From: Alisma plantago-aquatica
Lineage: Eukaryota; Streptophyta; Magnoliopsida; Alismatales; Alismataceae
Length of the DNA stretch: 64,000 bases
Assembly: GCA_963693085.1 (NCBI GenBank)
Contig: OY856411.1
Location: 114,382,767 to 114,446,766, forward strand
Direction: 5' to 3'
In this document: piece by piece, positions 24,009 through 35,400 of the stretch
Layout: every line of letters starts with the position of its first letter
Position numbering within the stretch: the stretch's first letter is position 1
Notes under the pieces: generated by a model
The model's database searches: none
Told to the model about the DNA's origin: nothing
Seen by the model: only the letters and a program-made list of their open reading frames with translations
Translations under genes and position numbers: made by a program

Positions 24009-25916
24009 TGTAAATCTTAGCTGATCTAGGAATTGGATTAGATAAATCCTATTCAAATTCCATAGGATCAAGAATCCTATGGGTAATTGGACTCATAAAG
24101 GGAACTAACAGAGACTCTCTCTCTATCACTATTTATATAGCTTCATGTTTTCATCGGGTAGTAAAATAGAACAATGTTTTTCTCTCTTGGTTGTGATCCA
24201 GGGGAGCTCGTCGGGCAACCTAGAGCGTCGTCTTCTTTAGGGGAAACTAGAACTATTGGCCACGATTCAGATAAAGCACAAGGTTGGCGAAGACACAAGA
24301 AATGGAGCATGACATGTGGCCGATGCTAGGTGACAAGTCTCTACTAATCTTGGTGATTTCTCTATTCAACACATCCTTAAAAGGTATGTAGTCGGATCTA
24401 TGGCCAAGACTTTTGCCTTGACTGTACCCTATGAACCAATTAATTGTGTCGTACTATTTATTTTTCTATAGTAGAGCCTTCTGACCATATAAAATTGTGT
24501 TCATGTTTTCCTGATCAGCTAAAAGATCATGGTAATATATTCTAAGGACAAAGAAAGACCCATATTGTTAATGTCTCATCTTTTTTTAATGGTCATGGTC
24601 ATATGAAACTTGTTCTTCTTATCTTATAAATTATTTCTATTAAGATTATTTCTAACCCTAAACACATGGATCATACATGAGGCTTAATATATTGAACAAT
24701 CTCCATAATATCACTGTCTATATACATTTATTTTTACTAAAAGATTATGACTCTATTACTGTGTTCAAAATCATGATCTATGATGGACAAAAATGTTGAT
24801 TTTGTTAATCTAATTCAATAATACGTACTACCCACTATATACCAACTGTCTTATCAAGATCATAATTATCGTAGGAGAAAAATGACCATACACATGTATG
24901 ATTCCTATATAAAAAGGGAAGATAATTACTGTATCAAAGGTTATGCTCTCATGAACTAGGTTTCTCTTTTGCAAGTAAATACTGGATAAGAAACTAGTGG
25001 TAATGAAAATTGAACAAATATGAATTTGTGCTTATATTTGCATGTTTGTATGAATAAGTATGACTATACCGAATACTACTCTTAGGAGCTTGTCTTAGGG
25101 TCAACTATTGATGTCCATCCCATGATATCAATATGCCACATTGTGGTGATTATACCCAATTTTGGGTAATAAAACTATGGAGCCTTTCCCGCTTTGGGTG
25201 GCTTGAAATATCTAGGCGACAAAAGTCATAGGTTGACTGTTTACTGACTGAATGCACACTCTTGGTGTGACTGCAACCTAGTGTTGACTTGCTGACTGAC
25301 TGCACCCTTGTGGTGACTGCACCCTCGTGGCGTGGCTATTCACTAATTGTGCCCTTGTGGTGACTATAGCCTTTAGTTACTTTGTCATCCAACATTTACA
25401 GAATGCATCTTGATGCATATTTTTCTCCTTCACTATTAAAATTAATAAAATTGGACATCATGGTGATGATGTTAGATATTGTTTATTCTACATGAACTTA
25501 CTGGTTAGACTGTCTATTTAATGTATCTTTCACCTTTGTGGCTGCATACATGGCTGGGAACTTTTCCCCTACATCTAGATCCTGTAGGTACCTAGTTGAT
25601 ATTGACTGATGACCAATGTGATGATCCTTCTAGCACATATGATGAACACTGGAAAGCGGCTCATAGATTTTATTTTGATACGAGATTTTGTTCTTTCTTT
25701 GAAATTTAAACCAAGTATTATTTTATTGTTATAAAAGAACCATGCATGGTCTATGCTTTATTTCATATAAAACTTTGGTAATTGATGAATCTTGTTTGTG
25801 GATAAAGATATTCTCTTTATGACCGATTCTCGTATGAGGGAGTGTTTTTGCCCTGATTGGACTGGTGTTCCCTATGCTTCCATATGTGTTTTAAGTCATA
25901 TTTTTGGGGCATTACA
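24009..25916 (+). repeat. 3' LTR of the chromovirus
   Basis: About 1908 bp, TGTAAATCTTAGC...GGGGCATTACA, preceded by the purine tract GGTGGGGATGA (23998-24008) and followed by TGAC. About 90 bp longer than the 5' LTR through small insertions, for example near 24650-24740. Confidence 0.88.
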
Positions 25917-26178
25917 TGACAAGTTCATCAGACCAACCGACCAACCAGGAGGCCAGCTGACAAGTTCAAGGGTTGAACGATTGACCCAAAATAGGTACAC
26001 CACATATCATAACCAACAATAGGATGCTACATATGATGTGGTCCTTAGGTGGTAGTAATTCCTTGTGGCCCCAAGGAATTACAATAGTATGGCCATAACC
26101 ATTTGTTGTGTTTATTATTGCATGTTTTTGTTGTGTTTATAACATGGATATGATACATACTATAAGTATGTGGTGATT

Positions 26179-26180
<2 letters not shown>

Positions 26181-26214
<34 letters not shown>

Positions 26215-26227
26215 ATATATATATATA
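26181..26227. repeat. (TA)n microsatellite
   Basis: About 46 bp of almost pure TA with one C interruption, in the copia leader between the chromovirus and gag. Confidence 0.95.
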
Positions 26228-26765
26228 ATCTCTCTTAATCTAATATTAAGTATTAGATGCTTTCCATAAGAAACACACATGAAAAGCTTGATCGACTGTG
26301 CGTGGGCACGCTAAGCATGGTGTATTTCCCATGTCATGGAAGTGTGATGGTAGTCATGTGGGCCTGCCAAACAGGGTGCATTGCTATCATGTTGGCTTTT
26401 GGTTCATGCTTAACTTGGTGACTTTAATGGGATTATGTGCCTAGAACCATGCAGATGGACTATGGAAAAGATTTGTGCATACTATCTATCCAAGAATTGT
26501 ATGATATGCAATTAGCAAAAGTTGTCTACCTTAATAATTGATTATGGACATTGGGGTTGATCATGTAATATCTCAATTGTTTGGGTCTTGGCTCAATAGA
26601 AGATTGTACAGTGTAGTCTTCAAATTTGGTAGTGAGGGCTATAAATTTGAACAAAATAGCAAGAGTGATAATTAATTAAAATCCTAATTAATATCGTCAA
26701 TGTTATTAAATCAAACTAATAAAAAATGTTTTGACAAAACTTGCAATTTTCTTTTGTAGAATATA

Positions 26766-27263
26766 ATGGAAAACAAAAACATGTTTTCTTTACGATCGGT
26801 CCTTGAGGAGGACAAACCAAATAAAAATAATTTCCATGACTGGTTCAAGATGTTAAGAATCAATTTCAATCATGAGTGCAAGATCTATGTCTTGGAAACA
26901 CCAGAGTCAGATCAACCTGCTCCCACCGTGCCTAAGGCTGACATGGATGCTTACAAGAAGCACTATAAAGATGCCATGGATGTCAAATTCTTGATGCTAT
27001 GCTCAATGAACTATGAATTGTAAAGACAGCATGAGAACATGAATGTTATTGAGATGGCAACACATCCTAAGAACATGAACCAAGATAAGGCAAGACAAGT
27101 GAGATGTGATGTCTCAAAGGCATTGTTCAAGTGCAATATGGCTGAAAGAGATCTAGTAGGTCCTCATGTACTCAAGTTGATTGGATATGTGGAGAACCTT
27201 ACTAGAATGGGATTTCTCTTGGGTGAAGAGTTACCACAGATGGGATTCTACAGTCACTGCTAG
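26766..27263 (+). pseudogene. copia gag, broken
   Basis: ATG-initiated frame of 85 codons. NFHDWFKMLRINFNHECKIYVLE is the start of a copia gag (UBN2-type): a WxxMLRxxLxxE-like capsid segment. One TAA at 27021 interrupts it and the same frame then continues to 27263 (EMATHPKNM, CDVSKALFKCNMAE, VLKLIGYVENL). After that, frameshifts and a Lys-rich stretch lead to the lost zinc-knuckle region. It would have formed the particle capsid. Confidence 0.82.
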
Positions 27264-27879
27264 AATCATACAACCAATTTGTCATGAACTACAACATGAA
27301 TGATTTGACAAGCAGTTGTCAGAATTACATGGCATGTTGAGGACAGTTGAAGTGTAGATGATGAAAAAAAACCCAAATCTATGCTGATGATCAACAGAGG
27401 GAAGTCCAAGGGGAAAAAGACAAAGCTAAGAAGAGTTCTAAAGCTAGATAAAAACCAAAGTCTTTTGCACTAAAAGCTAAGGCAGAAGTGAATAAGGAAG
27501 GAAAGTACCACCACCGTCACCAACATGGACACTAGAAAAGGAACTATCCTCTTTACATAGAGGAACTTAGGAATAAGAAAGAGATAGAGAACTTCACTTT
27601 AGGACCTAAGAAGAAGTAAGCTAGAAACTATGTGAAGTAAGAGTTGCTGCCACTACAGTTGTAATATGTCATTCAAATGGGCATGTAATAGAATTAGTGA
27701 ATTTCTATTATGTACTAGCCACTAATGTAAAAATCATGTATCTTGTATGGAAAAGAATATTATGAAAAAATTGATGTTTCTCTTCAAAAAATAAAGTTAT
27801 TATATGTCAATGCCCTATGTCTCAAAATCTATACTTTACAGTTGTAGAGACAGATGTGTATGACACATATACTGAATGA

Positions 27880-28726
27880 CTCGATGATTCAAACAATGAA
27901 TACCTGTAGCATTGTCATCTAGAGCACGTGATAAGAAATGCATCTCTAGAATGCATAATGATGGTTTTCTAGACTCTTTTGGTTAATGAACCAATAGAGA
28001 CATGTGAGTATTATTTATCAGGCAATATGACAAAACCACCTTTCACTAGATTTAGTGGAAGAGTGGGTATTCTATTAGGGATCATACATACTAATGTATA
28101 TCGACCTTTTAGAATAAATGCTATTGGTGGTTAATAATACCTCATTATATTTACTGATAATCTCAGTAGGTATGGTTGTTTGTATTTAATGAAATACAAT
28201 TATAAATCTCTTGAAGTGTTCAAAGAGACCATGAATGAAGTACATAACCATCATGGTATAAGTATTAAAAAATTTCTATATGATCCATTTGGAAATATTT
28301 TAAACCAAGAGTTTGAGAACCTTGTGGGAGACCATGATAGTGTATCATGAGAATGCCACCTGAAACATAATGATAATTATCATGATAGTGTGTCAGAAAG
28401 AAAGAACCACATCATGATCTTCATGGTGAGATTATCAAAAATCTAGCCAAACTTCCAATTTCCTTTTGGTACTTGCTTCAAACCAAACAATGTACCATCT
28501 AAATTGGTTCAAAAGACACCATATGAGATATAGCATGGGAATATCTTAATATTCCTTTTATATAGACTGGGAATAAAAACCTATATAAGAAAATAGTTTC
28601 TCAAAAGGTTTCTCCACAAATCACATAAATGTTATTTTGTTGAATGCTACTTTTATTCCAAACCAATAACAAAGTGTTTATTACTAAGATGACTATATTC
28701 ATGAAAGGAATTTAATTCCAAAGGAA
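27880..28726 (+). pseudogene. copia GAG-pre-integrase and integrase, broken
   Basis: A pre-integrase remnant is seen near 27950-28050 (MHNDGFLDSFG ... QYDKTTFH, corresponding to the copia block ending in CLxGKxTKxPF). Integrase core follows: LIIFTDNLSRYGCLYLMKYN at about 28140-28200, corresponding to FITFTDDYSRYGYVYLMKHK, with the catalytic Asp retained, then YDPFGNILNQEF. Several stops and shifts. The C-terminal part (VFITKMTIF near 28675) is cut by the solo LTR at 28727 and resumes after 30137. Confidence 0.82.
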
Positions 28727-29071
28727 TGTTGGATAAATTGGATATTATGATAAATCCCTTTTGTTTCGATGATGACAAACATTTCATTCTTATTATTCTA
28801 ACGAGCTACTTGAGTGTGTAGGATTATGGTGGATGACAAAGCAACTAGGGAAATCACGAGCTTACACATTTATTTTCATGCAATGTAATCAATATTGTAA
28901 AAACTTGTATAGTTATATAATGTACAAGTACTTAGATTGCATGTAAATCAAGCGTTAGATCTTCCTTAACTAAACACCATAGTTAAACAAGTCATCCCTT
29001 CCAATAGGATCACATTATGCACACTCATGCACACTCATTAGTGCCTTATTTGATAAATTGAAACAGAGTCA

Positions 29072-29260
29072 ATCTCGGTCGACACACTCCTCGACCGAGA
29101 CACTCTCGGTCGACCAACTTCTCGACCGAGATTGACCAAAAGTAGCCGTTAGACACAATAGTTAACAGTTGCAAATAAACATTAATCCAGGGAGCCGCTC
29201 GGTCGACAAGACTTCGACCGAGTAGGTATCTCGGTCGACCAATTGTCGACCGAGATGGTC
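29072..29260. repeat. CTCGGTCGAC/GTCGACCGAG palindromic array in the solo LTR
   Basis: Four inverted pairs of CTCGGTCGAC and (C)TCGACCGAG, spaced 5-8 bp within a pair, in two groups (29072-29138 and 29197-29257). Each pair can form a short hairpin. They lie about 130-320 bp upstream of the presumed TATA box. Confidence 0.85.
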
Positions 29261-29390
29261 TCTGACAACAACTGTAGAATAAAGCAACTAGCCGTTACTA
29301 ACTCACCTAACTTCTACCTAACGGCTAGTTAAGCACTTAGAAGCCCCTAGAAGTTGTCTAGAATGTCCTTAAGCATCCATAGACCATTCC

Positions 29391-29399
29391 TATAAATAG
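29391..29399 (+). promoter_or_regulatory. candidate TATA box of the solo LTR
   Basis: TATAAATAGG in a GC-moderate context, downstream of the palindromic array, at the usual place for an LTR core promoter. Confidence 0.55.
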
Positions 29400-30136
29400 G
29401 ACAAGCCTTAGGACACTTACACGAACTCACATACTCAATTGTGCAATCCTTGAGCATACACTACATTGGCAATCTGTTTAGAGCAATAGTGCAATTCCCA
29501 CACTTGTTATACATTCCTATTGCTACCATTTCGTGTCCTATAGACTAGGATCTCCTACACATAATAATCACTTTGCTATACACCTTGGTTAGGAGATCCA
29601 AACGCTTGATATAGGAAAATCAAGCCTTGTGCTTACAACGGTATTGTAATTTCTGTATTTCTTTCTTGTTCCTATTTATTCCTTGTACTCTCCTTGCTAC
29701 TCCTAGGGTTGGAGGCTGCAGATTGGAGAGGGTGGACTTCTCAGGTGGAGAAGGGGACTTCAAGCTACTTCAAGAAGGCTATCGCACGGGAAGCTACTTC
29801 AGAAGGCTGGTGCAACGGGTGTTGGTGCATCTACTTCAAGGGAAGGCTGCTTCGAGTTGGGCGATTACTTCTAGGTGAAGGCTGCTTGAAGGGTTTAGGG
29901 AAAAGAAATGTATTTTATGTAAAGTCCTTGCGAGGTAATAAAATAATTTCTTTTCAAATCCCGGTTGGGTAAGCAACCGGGTAGTGGACTGACTACCTTA
30001 GTATTTGCTAAGGCTAGGAACCACTCTAAACCCTTGTGTCTCCTTGTCCAATCTTTCTTTGTGGTTGCTTGAGTTTAAATTACTTTAAAATTACCATAAA
30101 ACTCTATTCACCCCCCCTCTAGAGGTTTTCAAGGAA

Positions 30137-31880
30137 TCCATGGGAGAAAAGTAGAACACAAAAGTTTTGAGACAAATAAGAACATTGTTCCTAAAGAAGT
30201 AGAATAGGAACATAGATAAACACTAGAGCTTGTGGAAACTCAAGTTCCTTATGTAATACACAAAACCTCATAGATCTAGTACAATACACCTTGAGCTTGA
30301 AAAAATATTATATATTATGGATCAAGAAGATGCTAAGTTGATCATAGATGATGAGTCAATAACCTACCTAGACACTATTGAGGGACTAGAGCAAGAGATC
30401 CAAGATGGACTCCATGTAAACCAACAAGGTATGACCTTGGTAGATCCACCTAAGGGGTAAAGCCTATAGGGTGAAATTGGTCTTCAAGAAGAAGACGAAC
30501 ATGGAAGGATAGATTGGTTGCAAAGAGTTTCAAACAAGTTCAAAATGTTGAACATGATGAAATCTTTTTCACCAGTTTCCATGGTTAAATCCGTTAGGAT
30601 CATGCTTGCCATTGCATCTTGTTATGACTATGAGATTTGGCATATGGATTTTAAAACCACATTCCTTAATTGGAATAATTATAAGGATGTCTATGCGACA
30701 CAACCTAAAGGTTTAAAAAATACAATAATACCAATAAAGTCTATAAGCTACAAAAGTCAATTTGTGGATTGAAGCAAGCATCTCATAGATGGAATCTTTG
30801 ATTTAACAATTTAGTCAAAGAGTTTGACTTCAGTCAAAATGAAGATGAAATTTGTGATTACAATAGATTCAGTTCGAGCATATTTATGTTCCACATACTG
30901 ATGGTGAATAATATCCTTATACTAAACATTAAAACTTGGCTGGGAAGTACCTTATCTGTGAAGGTTTAGACAAAACATCCTATATCTTAGGAATTGCGAT
31001 CTATAGAGATAGACATGGAAAACTTATTGACCAGAGACAGCACACATGCATTGACAAGATGTTGAAGGGGTCCAACATGTTGAACTTAATGATAGAAAAT
31101 CTATCCATGTCCCATGGGATTGGTTTCTCAAAAGTCTAGTGTTCCAGTTCTTGTGAAGAATGGGAAAACATGAGTAAGATGCCATTTGCATTCATAATTG
31201 GATCTATCATGTATACAATTTTATGTATTCATCCAGTTTTCTCATATGTATTAGACATGAGGAGAGGATATGTACTCGTCCTATTATCTTGTATGTATTG
31301 GACATGACAAGAGGATACATGTCATATCCCAGTGAGAGTCACTTGATTGCCATAAAAGAACATCCTTAAGTACTTGAGAAGCACTGAAAGGATTAGTTCC
31401 TTGATTATGGAAATAAGGAAGAGTTGGATGTAAAGGGTTACACTGATGCAAGCTTCCAAAATGACAAATAAAATTAATGATCACAATCTAAATTTATGTA
31501 TGAACTTAAAATAGAATTGTAAGTTGGAAAAGTTCCAAGCAAGAGACAGTTGTTTAATTCTAGAATAGAAGCTGAGTACCTTGGTGTTTTGAGAACAACA
31601 TATGATACTATATGGATCAAGAAGTTCATATGGATGAAATTGTGGGACGTTCCAACCATTACTAACACAGTAAGATACTGTGACATCAATGGATCTACTG
31701 GATATGCAAGGAATCTCAGATAGCACACTACGACACTTCCATCTCATACGAAGGGCTGTATAATGAGGAGATGTGAAAACTTGCAAAATACTGACTAGAA
31801 GCAAATGTTGATGACCCGCTATCAAAGCACTTGCATAGAAGAAACATGATGGTCATGTTAAGATCACTTGGAATAAGATT
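30137..31880 (+). pseudogene. copia reverse transcriptase and RNase H, broken
   Basis: RT blocks in order: the linker (QEDAKLIIDDES ... DGLHVNQQG) at 30320-30430, VSNKFKMLNMMKSFSPVSMV (about 30525-30585, corresponding to KGFxQxxGxDYxETFSPV), IASCYDYEIWHMDFKTTFLN (30612-30671) and VYATQPKGL. The catalytic YVDD block is lost: the equivalent near 30890-30915 reads MVNNILI. Then YILGIAIYRDRHGKLI and CIDKMLKGSNM (30985-31070). RNase H remnants run from a repositioned KYLRSTER near 31370 to about 31870. Many stops and shifts. It would have copied the element RNA to cDNA. Confidence 0.87.
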
Positions 31881-32829
31881 CATGGGTAATTGGCTCTAAA
31901 TGCAAGTGGAAGTCTGGTGGTATGTATGCCTAGAGAGCCAATTATATGTTGATTGTAATGGGTCATTACATACTTGATTTGATAATGATAAAGGTAATTC
32001 CATCTATTATGTTTGTCTCAATCATGAGATGATGACACATACATAGTAGATGTCTAAAGAATGATGTTACTCGATGACATATGTCTTTATGTTGAGGACC
32101 TAAACAATGAGATCATATGTATGATAAGAGTATATACATTCTTGTTATGTCCCTAGTCAGATATTACCGTAGAAGCAAAATAGACAATGATAATACACAA
32201 GACTAGAGTGTGTGTTGGTTGATGAAAGAATCTCATTAATCATGATGTGTGATATCAAACCAAACACATAGGTACTTGTTGGAGAAGAGTGTACCAGAGA
32301 CCTACATTGAGAGTGATACATGGAGACCATAGAATGATAGTCAGAATAATCTCTCACAGTGATAGTGGTGATTTTGGTTCTTAGAACTGAAGTTACAACA
32401 CTCATCACATGTTGTTTGTTGTACTTAGACATCACCCAACGTAACCTTGAATAAGGTTTGCCATAAAGGTGATGCTCATGTACTCTATGATATAAGGGGA
32501 CTGAGTGTGAGTGATGTAGATAGGATTTGTCTCTCCTACATGAACTTGATATCCAGGTCACTTGACAAGAGGGACTGAGAAATGTATGTCCATACTCATG
32601 TGATTCAATACGTGATATGTGAACTTACATGCATCTCACACAATCTGCTCTAGTTCAAGGAACATGGACTGAACGTTGAAGAGGATGATGATTCCATGCC
32701 TTGAGTTTAATCTACATATCAGAGTCAAAAGGAAATATACAATCATAGTAACACTAATAATAAATTCTAGGTTGAAGTTGTTCTCCAACTTTCCAAATTA
32801 CTTGGGCAGCAATGATGTATTTCTAGATA

Positions 32830-33837
32830 CCACTCATTTCTTGTTATGTCATAAGTTAGTTATGGACATTCACTACAAATGTAAATTGGGACCTATAGGG
32901 TCACACATATAGGATACACTTAGAATAGGAGTTTATTCAAGAATGATGTTTAAATAATTGAGGTTGAAAATTGACTGACTGGCTGCAAACCAACCAGTTC
33001 AAGTGTTGAACCTATTGATTCAAGCGTTAGGTCAATCCAAAAAATGTTGGCTGAATATTACATGAACCAAGACTTGAACCAACCAGTTCAAGATTTGAAA
33101 TGATTGGTTCAAGGTCTGAAATGACCGATTCAAGTTGTTAACCTCCCGAATCAATGATCAATTTGATTGGATGAAGGATTTATGATGACATCATGTTGTG
33201 TATTAATCAGATATTAAAAGCCAATATGTTTGCAAACAAGAAACTTGCTGGATCGACTGGTTCAAGGCATGAATCAACCGGTTCATCCATGAACCAACAG
33301 GTTGGACAGTGAACCAACTGGTTGGATAGTGAACCACTCATTTCTTGTTATGTCATAAGTTAGTTATGGACATTCACTACAAATGTAAATTGGGACCTAT
33401 AGGGTCACACATATAGGATACACTTAGAATAGGAGTTTATTCATGAATGATGTTTAAATAATTGAGGTTTAAAATTGACTGATTGGCTGCAAACCAACCA
33501 GTTCAAGTGTTGAACCTATTGATTCAAGCGTTAGGTCAATCCAAAAAATGTTGGCTGAATATTACATGAACCAAGACTTGAACCAACCGGTTCAAGATTT
33601 GAAATGACTGGTTCAAGGTCTGAAATGACCGATTCAAGTTGTGAACCTCCCGGATCAATGATCAATTTGATTGGATGAAGGATTTATGATGACATCATGT
33701 TGTGCATTAATCAGATATTAAAAGCCAATATGTTTGCAAACAAGAAACTTGCTGGATCGACTGGTTCAAGGCATGAATCGACCGATTCATCCATGAACCA
33801 ACAGGTTGGACAGTGAACCAACTGGTTGGATAGTGAA
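32830..33837. repeat. 504-bp tandem duplication in the copia 3' LTR
   Basis: CCACTCATTTCTTGTTATG occurs at 32830 and again at 33334, with near-identical sequence through both units. Only a few substitutions separate them. The 5' LTR has one copy. The junction lies in the repeated TGGATAGTGAACC motif, so unequal exchange or slippage between GAACC motifs is likely. Confidence 0.93.
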
Positions 33838-33930
33838 CCCACTGGTTCACTATTCGCAGATTCTGAAAAATTCATGAAAAGGCATCTCTTTGACTCCCAG
33901 ATGGACTGAAAACCCTAACCCTGGCCCTCC

Positions 33931-33938
33931 TTTAAATA
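33931..33938 (+). promoter_or_regulatory. candidate TATA box of the copia 3' LTR
   Basis: TTTAAATA followed by GAGGGGTACTGGGGGCTTCCCAG, aligned with ATAAATA at 11634 in the 5' LTR. Conserved position downstream of the GAACC array. Confidence 0.5.
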
Positions 33939-34447
33939 GAGGGGTACTGGGGGCTTCCCAGACACAATAATAAGCTCTAAATTTTTTGTCCTCTCTGGTT
34001 GTGGTAACCAAGAGAGTCTGAGCAAGTCCTACCTGTCAAAGGGAGGGACAATGAGGGAGAGACAATAATGAAGAGCAAGTGAGTGTTAGAACCCTAACAT
34101 TCTAAGGGACAACTCCTTCCTGTGGGCTCAGGTAGCACAACTTAGAGATCCCAATGGGCTGCATGGACTACTGTAGAGGTAAGGAGGCTAATGTTTGCTG
34201 CTAGGAGGATGCTATCAACCTTCATCCATGGTACTAGACTAGGAGGTCGACGACGACAACTGTCTAGGTGTAACACGATGAGGTAGCACTATACAACAAG
34301 GGATCGTCATTGGACTTTCTCCAGGATCAGGTATACTCTTGCTACCCTCTTTTCTAGAAATTCATTATTGATGAGATGTTGTTGATTAGGGAATCATACA
34401 TACATTTTTTATTTTCGTTGCCTTATCTATTGCTTGATTTCCTAACA

Positions 34448-34650
34448 TCAACTACAAGTGTTAGGAATCTTGGAGGAGAGACATAAATTTTTTCTATCAC
34501 TGCTGGGGTACATCAAGGATTGACATTCATCCCATATCTATTTTTTCTTATTATTGATGAGTTGACAAAGCATGTTCAAGATAACATCCCTTGGTGCATG
34601 CTATTTACTGATGATATTGTGTTGATTTATGAAAGAAAAGATAATGCACA
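34448..34650 (+). pseudogene. RTE-type LINE reverse transcriptase, 3' fragment
   Basis: Continues the fragment ending at 10064. It starts TTSVRNLGGET, has one stop, then FSITAGVHQGLTFIPYLFFL (QGSxLSPYLF motif), IDELTKHVQDNIPWCMLF and TDDIVLIYE. The last holds the catalytic pair as FTDD instead of FADD. One frame serves the whole stretch, with one stop. Homology fades after about 34650. Confidence 0.88.
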
Positions 34651-35040
34651 TATAAATCAATCATGTGGAGCATTAAACCATAATTTACTGACAATCACCA
34701 CTACAACCCTAGTTTCAAAAATTTTCAACATGTAACATATAAACAACTACTTAACTAATTACATACATTAATCCCTACTTTAGCAACCACTTTTAGATTA
34801 TATATGTAAGTAGATTAATAAGGAATTACCTACTAATAGAGGCTACTTTTTAGTAAACATATATTTACTAATTATATATTGATGAACATATTAGTTATGA
34901 TTTATCTATGATTAATTGTTTTTATATGATTCTATTTTGAATAAAATGTTGGAAAGAAACTAAGATGCCCTCCACATTATTCATTCAAAATTAATTGTGA
35001 CATGGCATACCTATCAACTTACTGAATAAAAAATTCACAA
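34651..35040. other. AT-rich non-coding spacer
   Basis: No gene, repeat or terminal structure recognised. Confidence 0.5.
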
Positions 35041-35041
35041 A

Positions 35042-35400
35042 AATCTATAAATTTGGAGAGAGAAAATACAAATATTCCCTTTATAAGATTATATAATTAA
35101 ATAGATTTGAGTTCATATCTCAAACACAATCATATACAATATGATCTTTTGATCATTCAACAATGAAAATATTGTCCAACTAAAACCATTGGGCGTTGGA
35201 ATCAATATCCATAAGACACAGATCTATAAATTTGGAGAGAGAAAATACATATATTCCCTTTATAATATTATATAATTAAATAGGTTTGAGTGCATATCTC
35301 AAACACAATCATATACAATGTGATCTTTTGATCATTCAACAATGAAAATACTGTCCAACTAAAACCATTTGGCGCTGGAATCAATATCCATCAGATTCTC
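35042..35400. repeat. 179-bp tandem duplication
   Basis: ATCTATAAATTTGGAGAGAG starts at 35043 and again at 35222. The two units share nearly all bases, including CTCAAACACAATCATATACA and TGATCTTTTGATCATTCAAC. The unit contains the short palindrome TGATCTTTTGATCA. No coding content. Confidence 0.93.

Larger units (their letters stand above)
17737..25916 (+). mobile_element. Ty3/gypsy chromovirus-type retrotransposon
   Basis: 8.2-kb element in the leader of the copia element. A short duplication TGAC is at 17733-17736 and 25917-25920; the first T of the 5' LTR seems lost. LTRs start (T)GTAAATC and end TTACA. The 5' LTR is followed by a primer site TGACATCAGAGCCAAGG. Coding order gag, protease, RT, RNase H, integrase, chromodomain is complete for a chromovirus, and the C-terminal chromodomain is the diagnostic feature. 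Many in-frame stops and shifts are present in every domain. LTRs differ at about 10% in a sampled stretch. Confidence 0.92.
28727..30131 (+). mobile_element. SIRE/Maximus-like copia solo LTR
   Basis: 1405 bp starting TGTTGGATAAATTGG and ending GGTTTTCA, flanked by the perfect 5-bp duplication AGGAA (28722-28726 and 30132-30136). No internal domain remains, so it is a solo LTR left by recombination between two LTRs. Typical features of this group are GTTTCGATGATGACAAAC near the start and the C-run CACCCCCCCTCTAG near the end. A TATA-like CTATAAATAGG lies near 29390. It splits the copia pol between integrase and reverse transcriptase. Confidence 0.88.
31918..34447 (+). repeat. 3' LTR of the copia element
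   Basis: About 2530 bp, TGGTATGTATGCC...CCTAACA, preceded by a purine tract AAGTGGAAG (31904-31912) and followed by TCAAC. It is about 440 bp longer than the 5' LTR, chiefly because of a 504-bp internal tandem duplication. The left boundary could be 3 bp earlier (TGGTGG). Confidence 0.85.
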
